A stretch of 14,082 nt of DNA from the NCBI GenBank assembly GCA_030523385.1, contig JAUNIV010000022.1:1-14082 (forward strand). The letters are read 5' to 3'. The notes under the pieces are model-generated. The model was not told the origin of the DNA and searched no databases. It saw nothing but the letters and a program-made list of their open reading frames with translations. Of the stretch, positions 1 to 9,000 are shown piece by piece. The translations under genes and the position numbers were made by a program. Origin of the DNA: Bacteroidales bacterium. GTDB lineage: Bacteria; Bacteroidota; Bacteroidia; Bacteroidales; Bacteroidaceae. Within the stretch, counting starts at the first letter, position 1; the number at the start of each line of letters is the position of its first letter.

Positions 1-1
1 C

Positions 2-301
2 ATGGAATATTATCTGGTGGTTTCCACCTTTATGATGTTTGCAGGCATCTACGGGTTCTTCACCCGGCGCAACCTGCTGGCCATGCTTATCAGCGTGGAA
101 CTGATACTGAATTCGGTCGATATCAACTTTGCCGTGTTCAACCGTTTCCTTTTCCCCGACCAACTGGAGGGCTTCTTCTTTGCCCTGTTTGCCATCGGGG
201 TGAGCGCAGCCGAAACGGCAGTGGCCATTGCCATCATCATCAACATCTATCGGAACCTGCGCAACATACAGGTGAAGAACTTAACTGAAATGAAAAATTG
301 A
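2..301 (+). CDS. nuoK: NADH-quinone oxidoreductase subunit K (NuoK)
   Basis: This is a small membrane subunit of respiratory complex I that carries part of the proton path between the quinone site and the antiporter-like subunits. The 99-residue protein has three hydrophobic segments (about 4-20, 25-46, 58-82). It keeps the two membrane glutamates essential in E. coli NuoK (E36, E72), seen here as E33 in RRNLLAMLISVE and E71 in SAAE. The first ATG lies at bases 2-4, the very edge of the window. E. coli NuoK is 100 residues and its first glutamate is three positions later, so the true start could be a few codons upstream and out of view. nuoL begins 4 bp after the stop, which indicates one transcript with nuoL, nuoM and nuoN. 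The identification is secure; only the N-terminus is uncertain. Confidence 0.95.
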   Translation: MEYYLVVSTFMMFAGIYGFFTRRNLLAMLISVELILNSVDINFAVFNRFLFPDQLEGFFFALFAIGVSAAETAVAIAIIINIYRNLRNIQVKNLTEMKN

Positions 302-305
302 GATT

Positions 306-2210
306 ATGGAACATACATTATTCATTCTCCTACTGCCTTTCCTGAGTTTCTTGTTATTGGGATTGGCAGGCATGCGCATGAAGCCCACTACGGCAGGGGC
401 CGTGGGTACTGCTTCGCTGGCCGGGGTGACGGTGCTGTCTTATCTCACTGCCTTCCGCTACTTTGCCGGCGGACGGATGGCCGACGGTACGTTCCCGACC
501 CTCATGCCCTATAACTTAGAGTGGTTGCCTTTCACCTCGAACCTGCACATTGACATGGGTGTCTTGCTCGACCCTATCTCGGTGATGATGCTGGTGGTTA
601 TCAGCACGGTCAGCCTCATGGTGCACATCTACTCCTTCGGCTACATGAAGGGAGAGCGGGGCTTTCAGCGTTATTACGCTTTCCTGAGTCTTTTCACCAT
701 GTCGATGTTGGGACTGGTGGTGGCCACCAATATTTTCCAGATGTATGTGTTCTGGGAACTGGTGGGCGTCAGCTCTTACCTGCTCATCGGCTTTTACTAC
801 ACGAAACCCGAAGCCATTGCGGCTTCTAAGAAGGCTTTCATCGTCACCCGTTTTGCCGATTTGGGCTTCCTCATCGGTATCCTTATTTACGGTTACTATG
901 CCGGAACTTTCTCGTTCACTCCCTCTTCGGCGGCATTGGCTGCGGCAGGCGTCATGCTCCCATTGGCTTTGGGATTGATGTTTGTGGGCGGTGCAGGTAA
1001 GAGCGCCATGTTTCCGCTGCACATCTGGTTGCCCGATGCCATGGAAGGCCCTACACCCGTCAGTGCCTTGATTCATGCGGCAACGATGGTGGTGGTCGGT
1101 GTTTACTTGGTGGCACGCATGTTCCCGTTATTCGTGGGATATGCTCCGCAAACCTTGCACATTGTGGCCTGGGTGGGTGTTATCACCGCTTTTTATGCAG
1201 CCAGCGTGGCCTGTGTGCAGAGCGACATCAAGCGTGTGTTGGCTTTCTCCACCATTTCGCAGATAGGTTTCATGATGGTGGCTTTGGGTGTCTGCACTTC
1301 TTCCGACCCTCATACGGGCGGACTGGGTTACATGGCTTCCATGTTCCACCTCTTTACGCATGCCATGTTCAAGGCTTTGCTTTTCCTGGGGGCCGGTTGC
1401 ATTATCCATGCTGTGCATAGCAACGAGATGTCGGCCATGGGAGGTCTGAGAAAGTACATGCCCGTCACGCACTGGACTTTCCTGATTGCCTGTCTGGCCA
1501 TATCGGGCATTCCACCTTTCTCGGGTTTCTTCTCGAAAGACGAGATTCTGACAGCCTGCTTCCGGTTCAGTCCCGTAATGGGATGGGTGATGACCGGCAT
1601 TGCCGCCATGACAGCTTTCTACATGTTCCGCTTGTATTACAACATCTTCTGGAACGGAGAATGGAAAGGATTGTCGCACGGAGATGCCCATGCAGAGTCT
1701 CATTTGCCACACGAAGCTCCGTTGGCCATGACCTTGCCGCTGATGCTGCTGGCTGCCGTGACCTGTGTGGCAGGATTCCTTCCGTTTGGCGAGTTCGTGA
1801 GCAGTGACGGTCAGGCTTACCACATCCATCTGGATACTCAAGTGGCAGTCACGAGCATTGTCATTGCCGTATTGTCCATTGCTTTGGCTACGTGGATGTT
1901 TGCCGCACGTCGTCAGCCTGTGGCTGATAAGTTGGCGCATACATTCAGCGGCCTGCACCGTGCGGTCTATCATCGTTTCTACATGGACGAAGCCTGGCTG
2001 TTTGTCACGAAGAAAATCATTTTCCGCTGTGTCAGTACCCCGATAGCCTGGTGGGACCGTCACGTCATCGACCAGTTCTTCAACTTCACCGCGTGGAGTG
2101 CCCATGCCGGTGCAGACGAGATACAGGACATGCAGAGCGGACACGTGCAGCAATATGCCATTTGGTTCCTGGCCGGAACGTTGGTGCTCACGTTGGTATT
2201 GTTATGGTAG
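306..2210 (+). CDS. nuoL: NADH-quinone oxidoreductase subunit L (NuoL)
   Basis: NuoL is the distal antiporter-like subunit of complex I and pumps protons through charged residues in broken membrane helices. The 634-residue protein is close to the usual length (about 610-660). Conserved ionisable residues are present: E151 in FWELVG (TM5), K232 in GKSAMFPLH (TM7), K356 in THAMFKALLF, and K411 in FSGFFSKDE (TM12). GPTPVSALIHAATM at about 248-261 is the family signature. The C-terminal part, from about residue 500, should contain the long lateral helix and the anchoring last TM, which ends in VLTLVLLW. The start ATG is 4 bp after the nuoK stop, and nuoM follows after 29 A-rich bases, so the genes look co-transcribed. 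Nothing appears broken. Confidence 0.97.
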   Translation: MEHTLFILLLPFLSFLLLGLAGMRMKPTTAGAVGTASLAGVTVLSYLTAFRYFAGGRMADGTFPTLMPYNLEWLPFTSNLHIDMGVLLDPISVMMLVVISTVSLMVHIYSFGYMKGERGFQRYYAFLSLFTMSMLGLVVATNIFQMYVFWELVGVSSYLLIGFYYTKPEAIAASKKAFIVTRFADLGFLIGILIYGYYAGTFSFTPSSAALAAAGVMLPLALGLMFVGGAGKSAMFPLHIWLPDAMEGPTPVSALIHAATMVVVGVYLVARMFPLFVGYAPQTLHIVAWVGVITAFYAASVACVQSDIKRVLAFSTISQIGFMMVALGVCTSSDPHTGGLGYMASMFHLFTHAMFKALLFLGAGCIIHAVHSNEMSAMGGLRKYMPVTHWTFLIACLAISGIPPFSGFFSKDEILTACFRFSPVMGWVMTGIAAMTAFYMFRLYYNIFWNGEWKGLSHGDAHAESHLPHEAPLAMTLPLMLLAAVTCVAGFLPFGEFVSSDGQAYHIHLDTQVAVTSIVIAVLSIALATWMFAARRQPVADKLAHTFSGLHRAVYHRFYMDEAWLFVTKKIIFRCVSTPIAWWDRHVIDQFFNFTAWSAHAGADEIQDMQSGHVQQYAIWFLAGTLVLTLVLLW

Positions 2211-2239
2211 AGTGAAATAAAAAATAATAAACGATCAAT

Positions 2240-3721
2240 ATGAATGTATTAAGTCTTTTCGTACTCATTCCCTTGCTGATGCTTGCCGCCCTTTGGGCTG
2301 CCCGTAGCGTCGGTCAGGTGCGTGGAGTGATGGTGACCGGAGCTTCGCTGTTGCTCATCTTGTCCGTATGGCTGGCTACCGATTATATCGGCCTTCGCCA
2401 CTCTGGCGCAGCCGACGAGATGATCTACACCGCTTCCGTCTCTTGGTACGCTCCGCTTCATATCTGTTATTCGGTGGGTGTGGATGGCATCTCGGTAGTC
2501 ATGTTGCTGCTCAGTTCCATCATTGTCTTTACCGGAACATTTGCTTCGTGGAGGCTGAAACCTCTCACTAAGGAATACTTCCTGTGGTTTACCCTGTTGA
2601 GCCTGGGTGTATTCGGGTTCTTCATTTCCACCGACCTGTTCACCATGTTCATGTTCTACGAGGTGGCCCTGATACCCATGTATCTGCTCATCGGTGTGTG
2701 GGGAAGCGGCCGCAAGGAATATGCCGCCATGAAACTGACACTGATGCTCATGGGCGGTTCCGCTTTCTTGCTTATCGGCATATTGGGCATCTTCTACGGA
2801 GCAGGCGGCACTACGATGAACCTGCTCGAAATAGCCCGCCTGCATATTCCCTATGAAATGCAACGCCTGTTCTTCCCTCTCATTTTCTTGGGCTTCGGCG
2901 TGCTGGGAGCCTTGTTCCCATTCCACACATGGAGTCCCGACGGTCATGCTTCGGCACCTACCGCCGTGTCCATGCTCCATGCCGGGGTATTGATGAAACT
3001 AGGAGGCTACGGTTGTTTCCGCGTGGCTATGTACTTGATGCCCGAAGGGGCAGCCTTGTGGGGTGATGTGTTCCTGGTGCTCACTACCATCTCCGTGATC
3101 TATGGTGCTTTCAGTGCCGTGGTACAGACTGATTTGAAATATATCAATGCCTATTCTTCCGTGTCCCACTGCGGACTGGTGCTTTTCGCACTGCTCATGA
3201 TGACACGTACCAGTTGCACGGGTGCCATCCTGCAAATGCTGAGCCACGGACTGATGACCGCTCTTTTCTTTGCCCTTATCGGTATGATTTACGGTCGCAC
3301 TCACACTCGCGATGTCCGGCTGATGGGCGGACTGATGAAGATTATGCCTTTCCTCGCCGTAGGTTATGTGATAGCCGGTCTGGCCAACTTGGGATTGCCG
3401 GGATTGAGTGGCTTCGTGGCAGAAATGACCGTCTTTGTAGGTTCTTTCCAAAACGACGATACTTTCCACCGCGTGTGCACACTTGTAGCCACCACCAGCA
3501 TTGTGGTGACGGCAGTCTATATCCTTCGCGTGGTGGGTAAGATACTCTATGGCAGCGTGCAGAATCCCGAACATCTGAAACTGACCGATGCCACGTGGGA
3601 TGAACGGGTAGCTGTCATCTGTCTCATAGCCTGTGTAGCCGGACTGGGACTGGCACCGTTCTGGGCCAGCGACCTTATCAGTCAGAGTGTAGAACCGATT
3701 ATCAGTCAATTAATAAAATAA
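2240..3721 (+). CDS. nuoM: NADH-quinone oxidoreductase subunit M (NuoM), lacking the usual TM7 lysine
   Basis: NuoM is the middle antiporter-like proton-pumping subunit of complex I, here 493 residues (E. coli NuoM is 509). Conserved features are E141 in FYEVALIPMYLL (E. coli E144), HTWSPDGHASAPTA at about 229-242, K253 in LMKLGGYG (E. coli K265), and E395 in GFVAE (E. coli E407). The lysine usually found just before the PLH/PFH motif in TM7 (E. coli K234) is absent: the sequence there reads FGVLGALFPFH, with L222-G223 at that place. I checked this in the codons at 2900-2928 (GTG CTG GGA GCC TTG). The reading frame is intact and neighbouring motifs are conserved, so this looks like a lineage variant and not decay. 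nuoN starts 6 bp after the stop. Confidence 0.95.
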   Translation: MNVLSLFVLIPLLMLAALWAARSVGQVRGVMVTGASLLLILSVWLATDYIGLRHSGAADEMIYTASVSWYAPLHICYSVGVDGISVVMLLLSSIIVFTGTFASWRLKPLTKEYFLWFTLLSLGVFGFFISTDLFTMFMFYEVALIPMYLLIGVWGSGRKEYAAMKLTLMLMGGSAFLLIGILGIFYGAGGTTMNLLEIARLHIPYEMQRLFFPLIFLGFGVLGALFPFHTWSPDGHASAPTAVSMLHAGVLMKLGGYGCFRVAMYLMPEGAALWGDVFLVLTTISVIYGAFSAVVQTDLKYINAYSSVSHCGLVLFALLMMTRTSCTGAILQMLSHGLMTALFFALIGMIYGRTHTRDVRLMGGLMKIMPFLAVGYVIAGLANLGLPGLSGFVAEMTVFVGSFQNDDTFHRVCTLVATTSIVVTAVYILRVVGKILYGSVQNPEHLKLTDATWDERVAVICLIACVAGLGLAPFWASDLISQSVEPIISQLIK

Positions 3722-3727
3722 ACGCTT

Positions 3728-5146
3728 ATGGATATAACTGAAATACTCCGCATGAATGCCGAACTGAGCTTGGCGGCTGTCTTCGTCCTGATGTTTTTGC
3801 TGGACTTGTTCTTGCCCGCACAGCAACGTCACTGGCTTCGTCCCATGGCTTGCATCCTGTTGGCCGTCCAGTTACTGGCTACCCTGTGGCCCGAAGAAAC
3901 CGTTCTGTTTGGCGGCATGTATCATTCCACCCCCATGGCTTCCGTGCTGAAGAGCATTCTCAGCATAGGTACGTTGCTGGTATTCCTGCAAGCGGGCACC
4001 TGGCTCGATAGGGACGATACCCGCCACAAGCAAGGTGAATTTTATGTACTTACCCTCAGTACCCTGTTGGGTATGTACTTCATGGTAAGTGCCGGCCATT
4101 TCCTGCTTTTCTTCTTGGGACTGGAACTGGCTACCGTGCCCATGGCATGCTTAGTGGCATTCGACAAGTACAAAGGACACAGTGCCGAAGCCGGAGCCAA
4201 ATTCATCCTTTCGGCCTTGTTCTCCAGCGGCATCTTCCTCTATGGTATCTCCATGATTTACGGCACGGTGGGTACGCTCTACTTTGCCGACATACCTGCC
4301 GCACTGACCGGAACTCCGTTGCAGATACTGGCATTGGTATTCTTCTTCTCCGGACTTGCTTTCAAGTTGAGTTTGGTTCCTTTCCATTTGTGGACAGCCG
4401 ATACCTATCAGGGTGCCCCCACCACGGTAGGTGCTTACCTGTCCGTCATCTCCAAAGGGGCAGCCGCTTTCGCCTTGATGGCCATCCTGACCAAAGTGTT
4501 TGCACCGATGACGGAGCAATGGAGCCAGATGCTCTGCATCATCATCGTGGCAACCATCACCGTAGCCAATCTGTTTGCCATCCGTCAGAACCATCTGAAA
4601 CGCTTTATGGCATTCAGTAGCATTTCGCAGGCAGGTTACATCCTGCTGGCTGTCCTGTCGGGCACTCCGCAAGGCATGGCTTCGTTGGTCTATTACATCG
4701 TGGTATATATCGTAGCCAATTTGGCCGTGTTCGGTGTAATCAATGCCATCGAGCAGCACACACATGGCAAGGTATGCCGTGAAGACTACAACGGACTCTA
4801 CCAGACCAATCCCCGACTGACGATGGTAATGACGCTTGCCCTCTTTTCGTTGGCAGGCATTCCTCCGTTTGCCGGATTCTTCAGCAAGTTCTTTGTATTT
4901 GCATCCGCTTTCCATAGCGGTTATTATGTAGTGGTATTCATCGCTTTGGTCAATACCATCATTTCGCTCTACTACTATCTGCTGATAGTGAAAGCCATGT
5001 TTATCGTGCCCAACGAAACACCCATCGCCACTTTCCGCACGGCTGCGCCCATGCGCCTCAGCCTGTTGGCATGTGTGGCTGGTATCTTTGTGTTAGGTAT
5101 TGTGAGCAGCATCTATCAGTTGCTGAACGATACGGCTTTGCTGTAA
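3728..5146 (+). CDS. nuoN: NADH-quinone oxidoreductase subunit N (NuoN)
   Basis: NuoN is the antiporter-like complex I subunit closest to the NuoK/NuoJ/NuoA group. The 472-residue protein is slightly shorter than E. coli NuoN (485). Expected charged residues are visible: E133 in GLELATVPM, K213 in AFKLSLVPFHLW, K243 in VISKGAA, and K387 in FAGFFSKFFVF. TADTYQGAPT at about 223-232 is the NuoN-type form of the shared loop signature. It starts 6 bp after nuoM and is the last gene of the operon: a terminator-like hairpin begins 18 bp after its stop and the next gene is on the other strand. Bacteroides complex I is known to lack NuoEFG, so its electron donor is probably not NADH through that module; the window does not extend far enough to show this. 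Confidence 0.96.
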   Translation: MDITEILRMNAELSLAAVFVLMFLLDLFLPAQQRHWLRPMACILLAVQLLATLWPEETVLFGGMYHSTPMASVLKSILSIGTLLVFLQAGTWLDRDDTRHKQGEFYVLTLSTLLGMYFMVSAGHFLLFFLGLELATVPMACLVAFDKYKGHSAEAGAKFILSALFSSGIFLYGISMIYGTVGTLYFADIPAALTGTPLQILALVFFFSGLAFKLSLVPFHLWTADTYQGAPTTVGAYLSVISKGAAAFALMAILTKVFAPMTEQWSQMLCIIIVATITVANLFAIRQNHLKRFMAFSSISQAGYILLAVLSGTPQGMASLVYYIVVYIVANLAVFGVINAIEQHTHGKVCREDYNGLYQTNPRLTMVMTLALFSLAGIPPFAGFFSKFFVFASAFHSGYYVVVFIALVNTIISLYYYLLIVKAMFIVPNETPIATFRTAAPMRLSLLACVAGIFVLGIVSSIYQLLNDTALL

Positions 5147-5164
5147 TCCTTTGTTGTTTGATGG

Positions 5165-5218
5165 GTTTCCCCATAGGTTTCCGGATATGGACGGGACTTA
5201 CGGGGAAACTTGTTTTTT
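5165..5218 (+). terminator. Rho-independent-type terminator after nuoN
   Basis: GTTTCCCC at 5165-5172 pairs perfectly with GGGGAAAC at 5202-5209 (8 bp, loop of 29 bases). The stem can extend by G-T wobbles at its base and is followed by a T-rich run, TGTTTTTTAT, from 5211. It lies just after the nuoN stop and before a convergent gene, where an operon terminator is expected. The loop is long for a classical terminator. Confidence 0.55.
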
Positions 5219-5318
5219 ATAAGACTTCTTCATCTTGGTTATTATGATTACAAACTATAAAAGCCAACCTATTCCTTACGAAACAAGTCGGCCTTACAAT
5301 TTATTTAGTTTCCCGTAA
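5198..5318. repeat. Inverted repeat sharing an arm with the nuo terminator
   Basis: TTACGGGGAAACT at 5198-5210 is the reverse complement of AGTTTCCCGTAA at 5307-5318, apart from one extra G. The arms are about 96 bp apart. The left arm is also the right arm of the terminator hairpin after nuoN, so the two pairings would compete. The rest of the 207-bp gap at 5147-5353 shows no gene and no clear promoter. Confidence 0.4.
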
Positions 5319-5345
5319 ATGTTAATTCACAGGGCTTTACACTGA

Positions 5346-5367
5346 GACAAGTATCAATCCACTTGTC
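5346..5367 (-). terminator. Small hairpin over the stop codon of the acidic-protein gene
   Basis: GACAAGT (5346-5352) and ACTTGTC (5361-5367) form a perfect 7-bp inverted repeat with an 8-base loop spanning the TGA stop of the minus-strand gene. No T-run follows on the minus strand, so it is at best a weak terminator or an mRNA-stabilising 3' hairpin. Confidence 0.25.
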
Positions 5368-5695
5368 CTAATGAGTTTCCATATTCCATTTCCCCTTGTA
5401 CCACAAAGAACACATCTTCGGGATCGTATGGTCCCATACCGTCTTTCTTTGCTTCCTTAACTATGTAATTCACAATTTCATCCTGATCGATGTTGATGTA
5501 ACCTTCTTCATCGGGTTGCGCATCCAAGCAACCGCTGGTGGTATAATAATCCACAATCACATCCAACATATAGTACAAATCATCTTCCGTGAATTTGTCT
5601 TTCAAGTCTTGAGGCAGATAGTTTTGAATAAACTCTATCGTTTTTGCATCGTCCTCATCTTCCAACAGAAAATCGTCTTCCATTCCCATAGTCAT
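5354..5695 (-). CDS. Small, highly acidic protein of unknown function behind trxA
   Basis: I do not recognise a named family. The 113-residue protein has 31 Asp/Glu against only 6 Lys, with no Arg, His or Trp and one Cys (C56), giving a net charge near -25. It has no signal peptide or membrane segment. The N-terminus is a flexible acidic stretch (DEDD at 13-16). The rest is probably helical and folded, with Tyr-rich patches (YYMLDVIVDYY at 41-51) and a DPEDVFFVVQGEMEY segment at about 91-105. Methionines at 1, 3 and 5 are all possible starts, and ATG at 5695 is taken by default. It begins 34 bp after the trxA stop on the same strand without a visible promoter, so it is probably co-transcribed with trxA. 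The composition and codon use look like a real gene. Confidence 0.8.
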   Translation of the reverse strand: MTMGMEDDFLLEDEDDAKTIEFIQNYLPQDLKDKFTEDDLYYMLDVIVDYYTTSGCLDAQPDEEGYINIDQDEIVNYIVKEAKKDGMGPYDPEDVFFVVQGEMEYGNSLGQVD

Positions 5696-5729
5696 ATAGT
5701 GTGTTTAAGGGGTGAATATTATTTGGTTA

Positions 5730-6044
5730 TTACAGTAAAGACTTTACTTTTTCTTCCAGTTGCGCTTTGGTCACGGCACCCACTGTCTTATCCTTCACTT
5801 CACCGTCTTTGATGAACAGTACGGTAGGGATATTGCGTATGCCGAAGCGACCGGGCAACTCCTCATTATCATCCACATCACACTTGCCGATGATTACTTG
5901 GTCTTTATACTGCTCTGCCAAAGCCTCTACATCCGGAGCTATCTTTTTGCAAGGACCACACCATGTAGCCCAAAAATCTACTACCAACGGTTTGCCTGCT
6001 GCCAGCAATTCTTCAAAATTGCCATCTTTAATTTCTAATGCCAT
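5730..6044 (-). CDS. trxA: Thioredoxin
   Basis: This is a cytoplasmic thiol-disulfide reductant that passes electrons from thioredoxin reductase to target proteins. It is 104 residues, a single thioredoxin fold of standard length. The active site is WCGPC (C29, C32) inside VDFWATWCGPCKK. The buried Asp is D23 (E. coli D26) and the cis-proline is P73 in RNIPTVLF. There is no signal peptide, unlike the periplasmic TlpA/ResA-type thioredoxins common in Bacteroides. A third cysteine, C55 in GKCDVDD, is not part of the catalytic pair. It lies 48 bp downstream of dnaE with its own -7 box candidate, so it may be transcribed both from dnaE read-through and independently. Confidence 0.96.
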   Translation of the reverse strand: MALEIKDGNFEELLAAGKPLVVDFWATWCGPCKKIAPDVEALAEQYKDQVIIGKCDVDDNEELPGRFGIRNIPTVLFIKDGEVKDKTVGAVTKAQLEEKVKSLL

Positions 6045-6084
6045 AATTCTTCTTTTTTATTTGTTATATACAAAATAATTTTCG

Positions 6085-6092
6085 CAAATATA
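6085..6092 (-). promoter_or_regulatory. Candidate -7 box for trxA
   Basis: On the minus strand TATATTTG matches the Bacteroidetes -7 consensus TAnnTTTG exactly and directly abuts the dnaE stop codon (6093-6095). A start point near 6078 would leave about a 34-base leader ending in an A-rich stretch before the trxA ATG. I find no TTTG at the -33 position, so the assignment is tentative. Confidence 0.4.
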
Positions 6093-9000
6093 CTAATTAA
6101 TTTTATATGAGAGTAGCGGTTGACTTTTTAAATAAGTCATTACTTCTTTTTGCACAGCTATTTTCAGGGTTCTGGACATCAAATTGACATACATTTGTCC
6201 TTCTTCATCCTTTATGCAAAAACAGAGTTCCGCATTTCCCGGATTGGCACGTGCCAATGCCGATATTTCTGACACCATTTCATCATCCAATACAGAAAGA
6301 GGGGTTATCACCGTGAGCCGTTCAATAGCTTTATCCTTCACATCGGACAACAACTCGATGGTGTTCACCTTTATCTCCCATTCATCCTGACGCCACTGCT
6401 TAGGCTGGCACTTGCAACGCATAAATAAGAACATTCCTGTCATAAAAAAGTTCTTTTTCTCCACCCATTCATTACCGAAAAAAGCAAACTCAGCCGTTCC
6501 GGAATAGTCTTCCATCTTGGCTATACCGTATGGTTTTCCGTTCTTGGTATATCCTTCGCGTACTCCTGTCACGATGCCCCCCATAGTCAGATCGCGGTTT
6601 TGCAAAGAAGTCATATCAACCAGTTCGGCCATGTGGGTCGTACATACATTCTCCAGAATCACGGCATACTCGTCTAACGGATGCGCAGAAAGATAAATGC
6701 CTACTAAGTCACGCTCTTTGTTCAACCGTTCCAAATCACTCCACATAGGAGCCGGGACTATTTCGGGGGTAGCGATATCCACCATGTTTTCTCCACCAAA
6801 CAGCGAATTGGCTGCCACCATTTTGTCGGTCTGATACTTATTGCCATAGCGCACCAGTACTTCCGTAAAGGTTTCCTCCTTGGCATTCGTCACGAAAAAG
6901 TCTTCACGCTTGATGCCTTGGAAGCTGTCGAACGCACCGGCCAATGCCAGATTTTCAATGTTCTTACGGTTGCAGGCTGACAGATTGACACGCTGCACGA
7001 AGTCGAATATGTTTTTATAAGGTCCGTTCTTTTCGCGCTCGTCCAGAATGGATTGCACTGCGCTCTCTCCTACTCCCTTGATGGCTCCCAAACCAAAACG
7101 GATGTCCCCCTTGCGGTTCACGGAGAACTTGAGATAACTTTCGTTGATGTCCGGTCCGAGCGTCTGTATGCCTGTAGCCTTGCTTTCGTCCATCAGCTTG
7201 GTGATTTCGGTAATGTTCGAAATGTTCCGGCTCATGGTGGCTGCCATATATTCAGCAGGATAGTTGGCTTTCAGGAAAGCCGTCTGATAGGCGACCCATG
7301 AATAACAGGTGGCATGTGATTTATTGAATGCGTATGAAGCAAACTTCTCCCAATCGGCCCATATCTTTTCAAGCACCTGAGGGTCGTGTCCGTTCTTGCG
7401 ACCGCCTTCTATGAACTTAGGTTTCATGTGGTCCAGTTTGTCGCGCAACTTCTTACCCATCGCTTTACGAAGCGCATCAGACTCTCCACGGGTAAAATCA
7501 GCCAATAATCTGGAAAGAAGCATGACCTGCTCCTGATAAACCGTAATGCCATACGTATCTTTCAAGTACTTTTCCATGATGGGGATGTCATACTCGATAG
7601 GCTTGCGTCCTTGCTTGCGGTCAATAAAGTCGGGAATATAATCCATAGGTCCCGGACGATAGAGGGCATTCATGGCTATCAGGTCTTCGAATGTAGTAGG
7701 CTGCAACTCGCGCAAATATTTCTGCATACCGGCAGACTCAAACTGGAAAGTACCGACAGTGCGTCCCTCACTATACAGGTCGTAAGTGGGAAGGTCTTTG
7801 ATATCCACCTCATCAATGTTCAGCACAATACCTTTGCTGCGCCTGATATTCTCTACCGCTTCCTTAATGATAGAAAGGGTTTTCAGTCCGAGAAAGTCCA
7901 TCTTAATCAGGCCGGTATCTTCTATCACCGAACCCTCATACTGTGTGACCAGCATTTTCTCGCCGGTTTCCTTGTCATCGGCCGTACTTACAGGCACCCA
8001 GTCGGTGATGTCGTCACGGCATATAATGGTACCACAGGCATGCACCCCGGTATTGCGCACATTGCCTTCCAGCATTTTGGCATATTTGATGGTATCTCGC
8101 AGGACAGGGTCGGGCGATACTTCTGCCGCCTGCAACTCGGGCACGTAGGCAATGGCATTAGGCAGGTTCAGTTTCTTGTCGGGAATCTTGTCGGGACTAA
8201 GCTTGCACAATCTGTCAGATTCCGACAAAGGAAGTTTCTGCACACGGGCCACATCCTTAATGGCCAACTTGGTAGCCATCGTGCCGTATGTAATAATGTG
8301 TGCCACTTTCTCCTGCCCGTATTTTTCCGTTACCCAATTCAACACACGTCCGCGCCCGTCATCATCAAAGTCCACATCAATATCGGGCAAAGAGATACGG
8401 TCGGGATTCAGGAAACGCTCAAACAGCAAGTCGTAGGCAATGGGGTCGATTTGCGTAATACCCAAACAATAGGCCACGGCAGAACCGGCAGCCGAACCAC
8501 GTCCGGGTCCTACGGAGACATCCAACTCCTCGCGGGCAGCACGGATGAAGTCCTGCACGATAAGGAAGTAGCCCGGGAAACCCATTGTCTTCATGATGTG
8601 CAGTTCAAACTTGATGCGTTCCTGCACCTCTTCGTTCAGCACTTCACCATATCGCTTGCGCGCACCGTCCAATGCCAGTTTCTTCAGATAGTCGGCCTCC
8701 AGCTTGATACGGTAGAGTTTGTCATAACCTCCCAACTTCTCTATCTTGGCAAGGGCGGCTTCTTCGCTCATCACCACATTCCCGTTTTCATCTTGGGTAA
8801 ATTCATCGAAGAGGTCTTTCTCCGTATATTTTTGACGATATTCTGCTTCCGTACCAAAATCTTCGGGAATGGCAAAGGTCGGCATGATGGGGGCATGGTC
8901 TATGCTGTAAAACTCCACCTGGTCGCAAATGTCTGCCGTGTTCGAGAGTGCTTCGGGCACATCGGCAAAGATTTCGTTCATCTCTGCCTTGGTCTTCATC

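Noticed and set aside
1128..2153. A 341-codon minus-strand frame within nuoL, and similar frames opposite nuoM and nuoN
   Set aside because: The translations are rich in His, Gln, Arg and Gly with no domains, as expected from reading the complement of membrane-protein codons.
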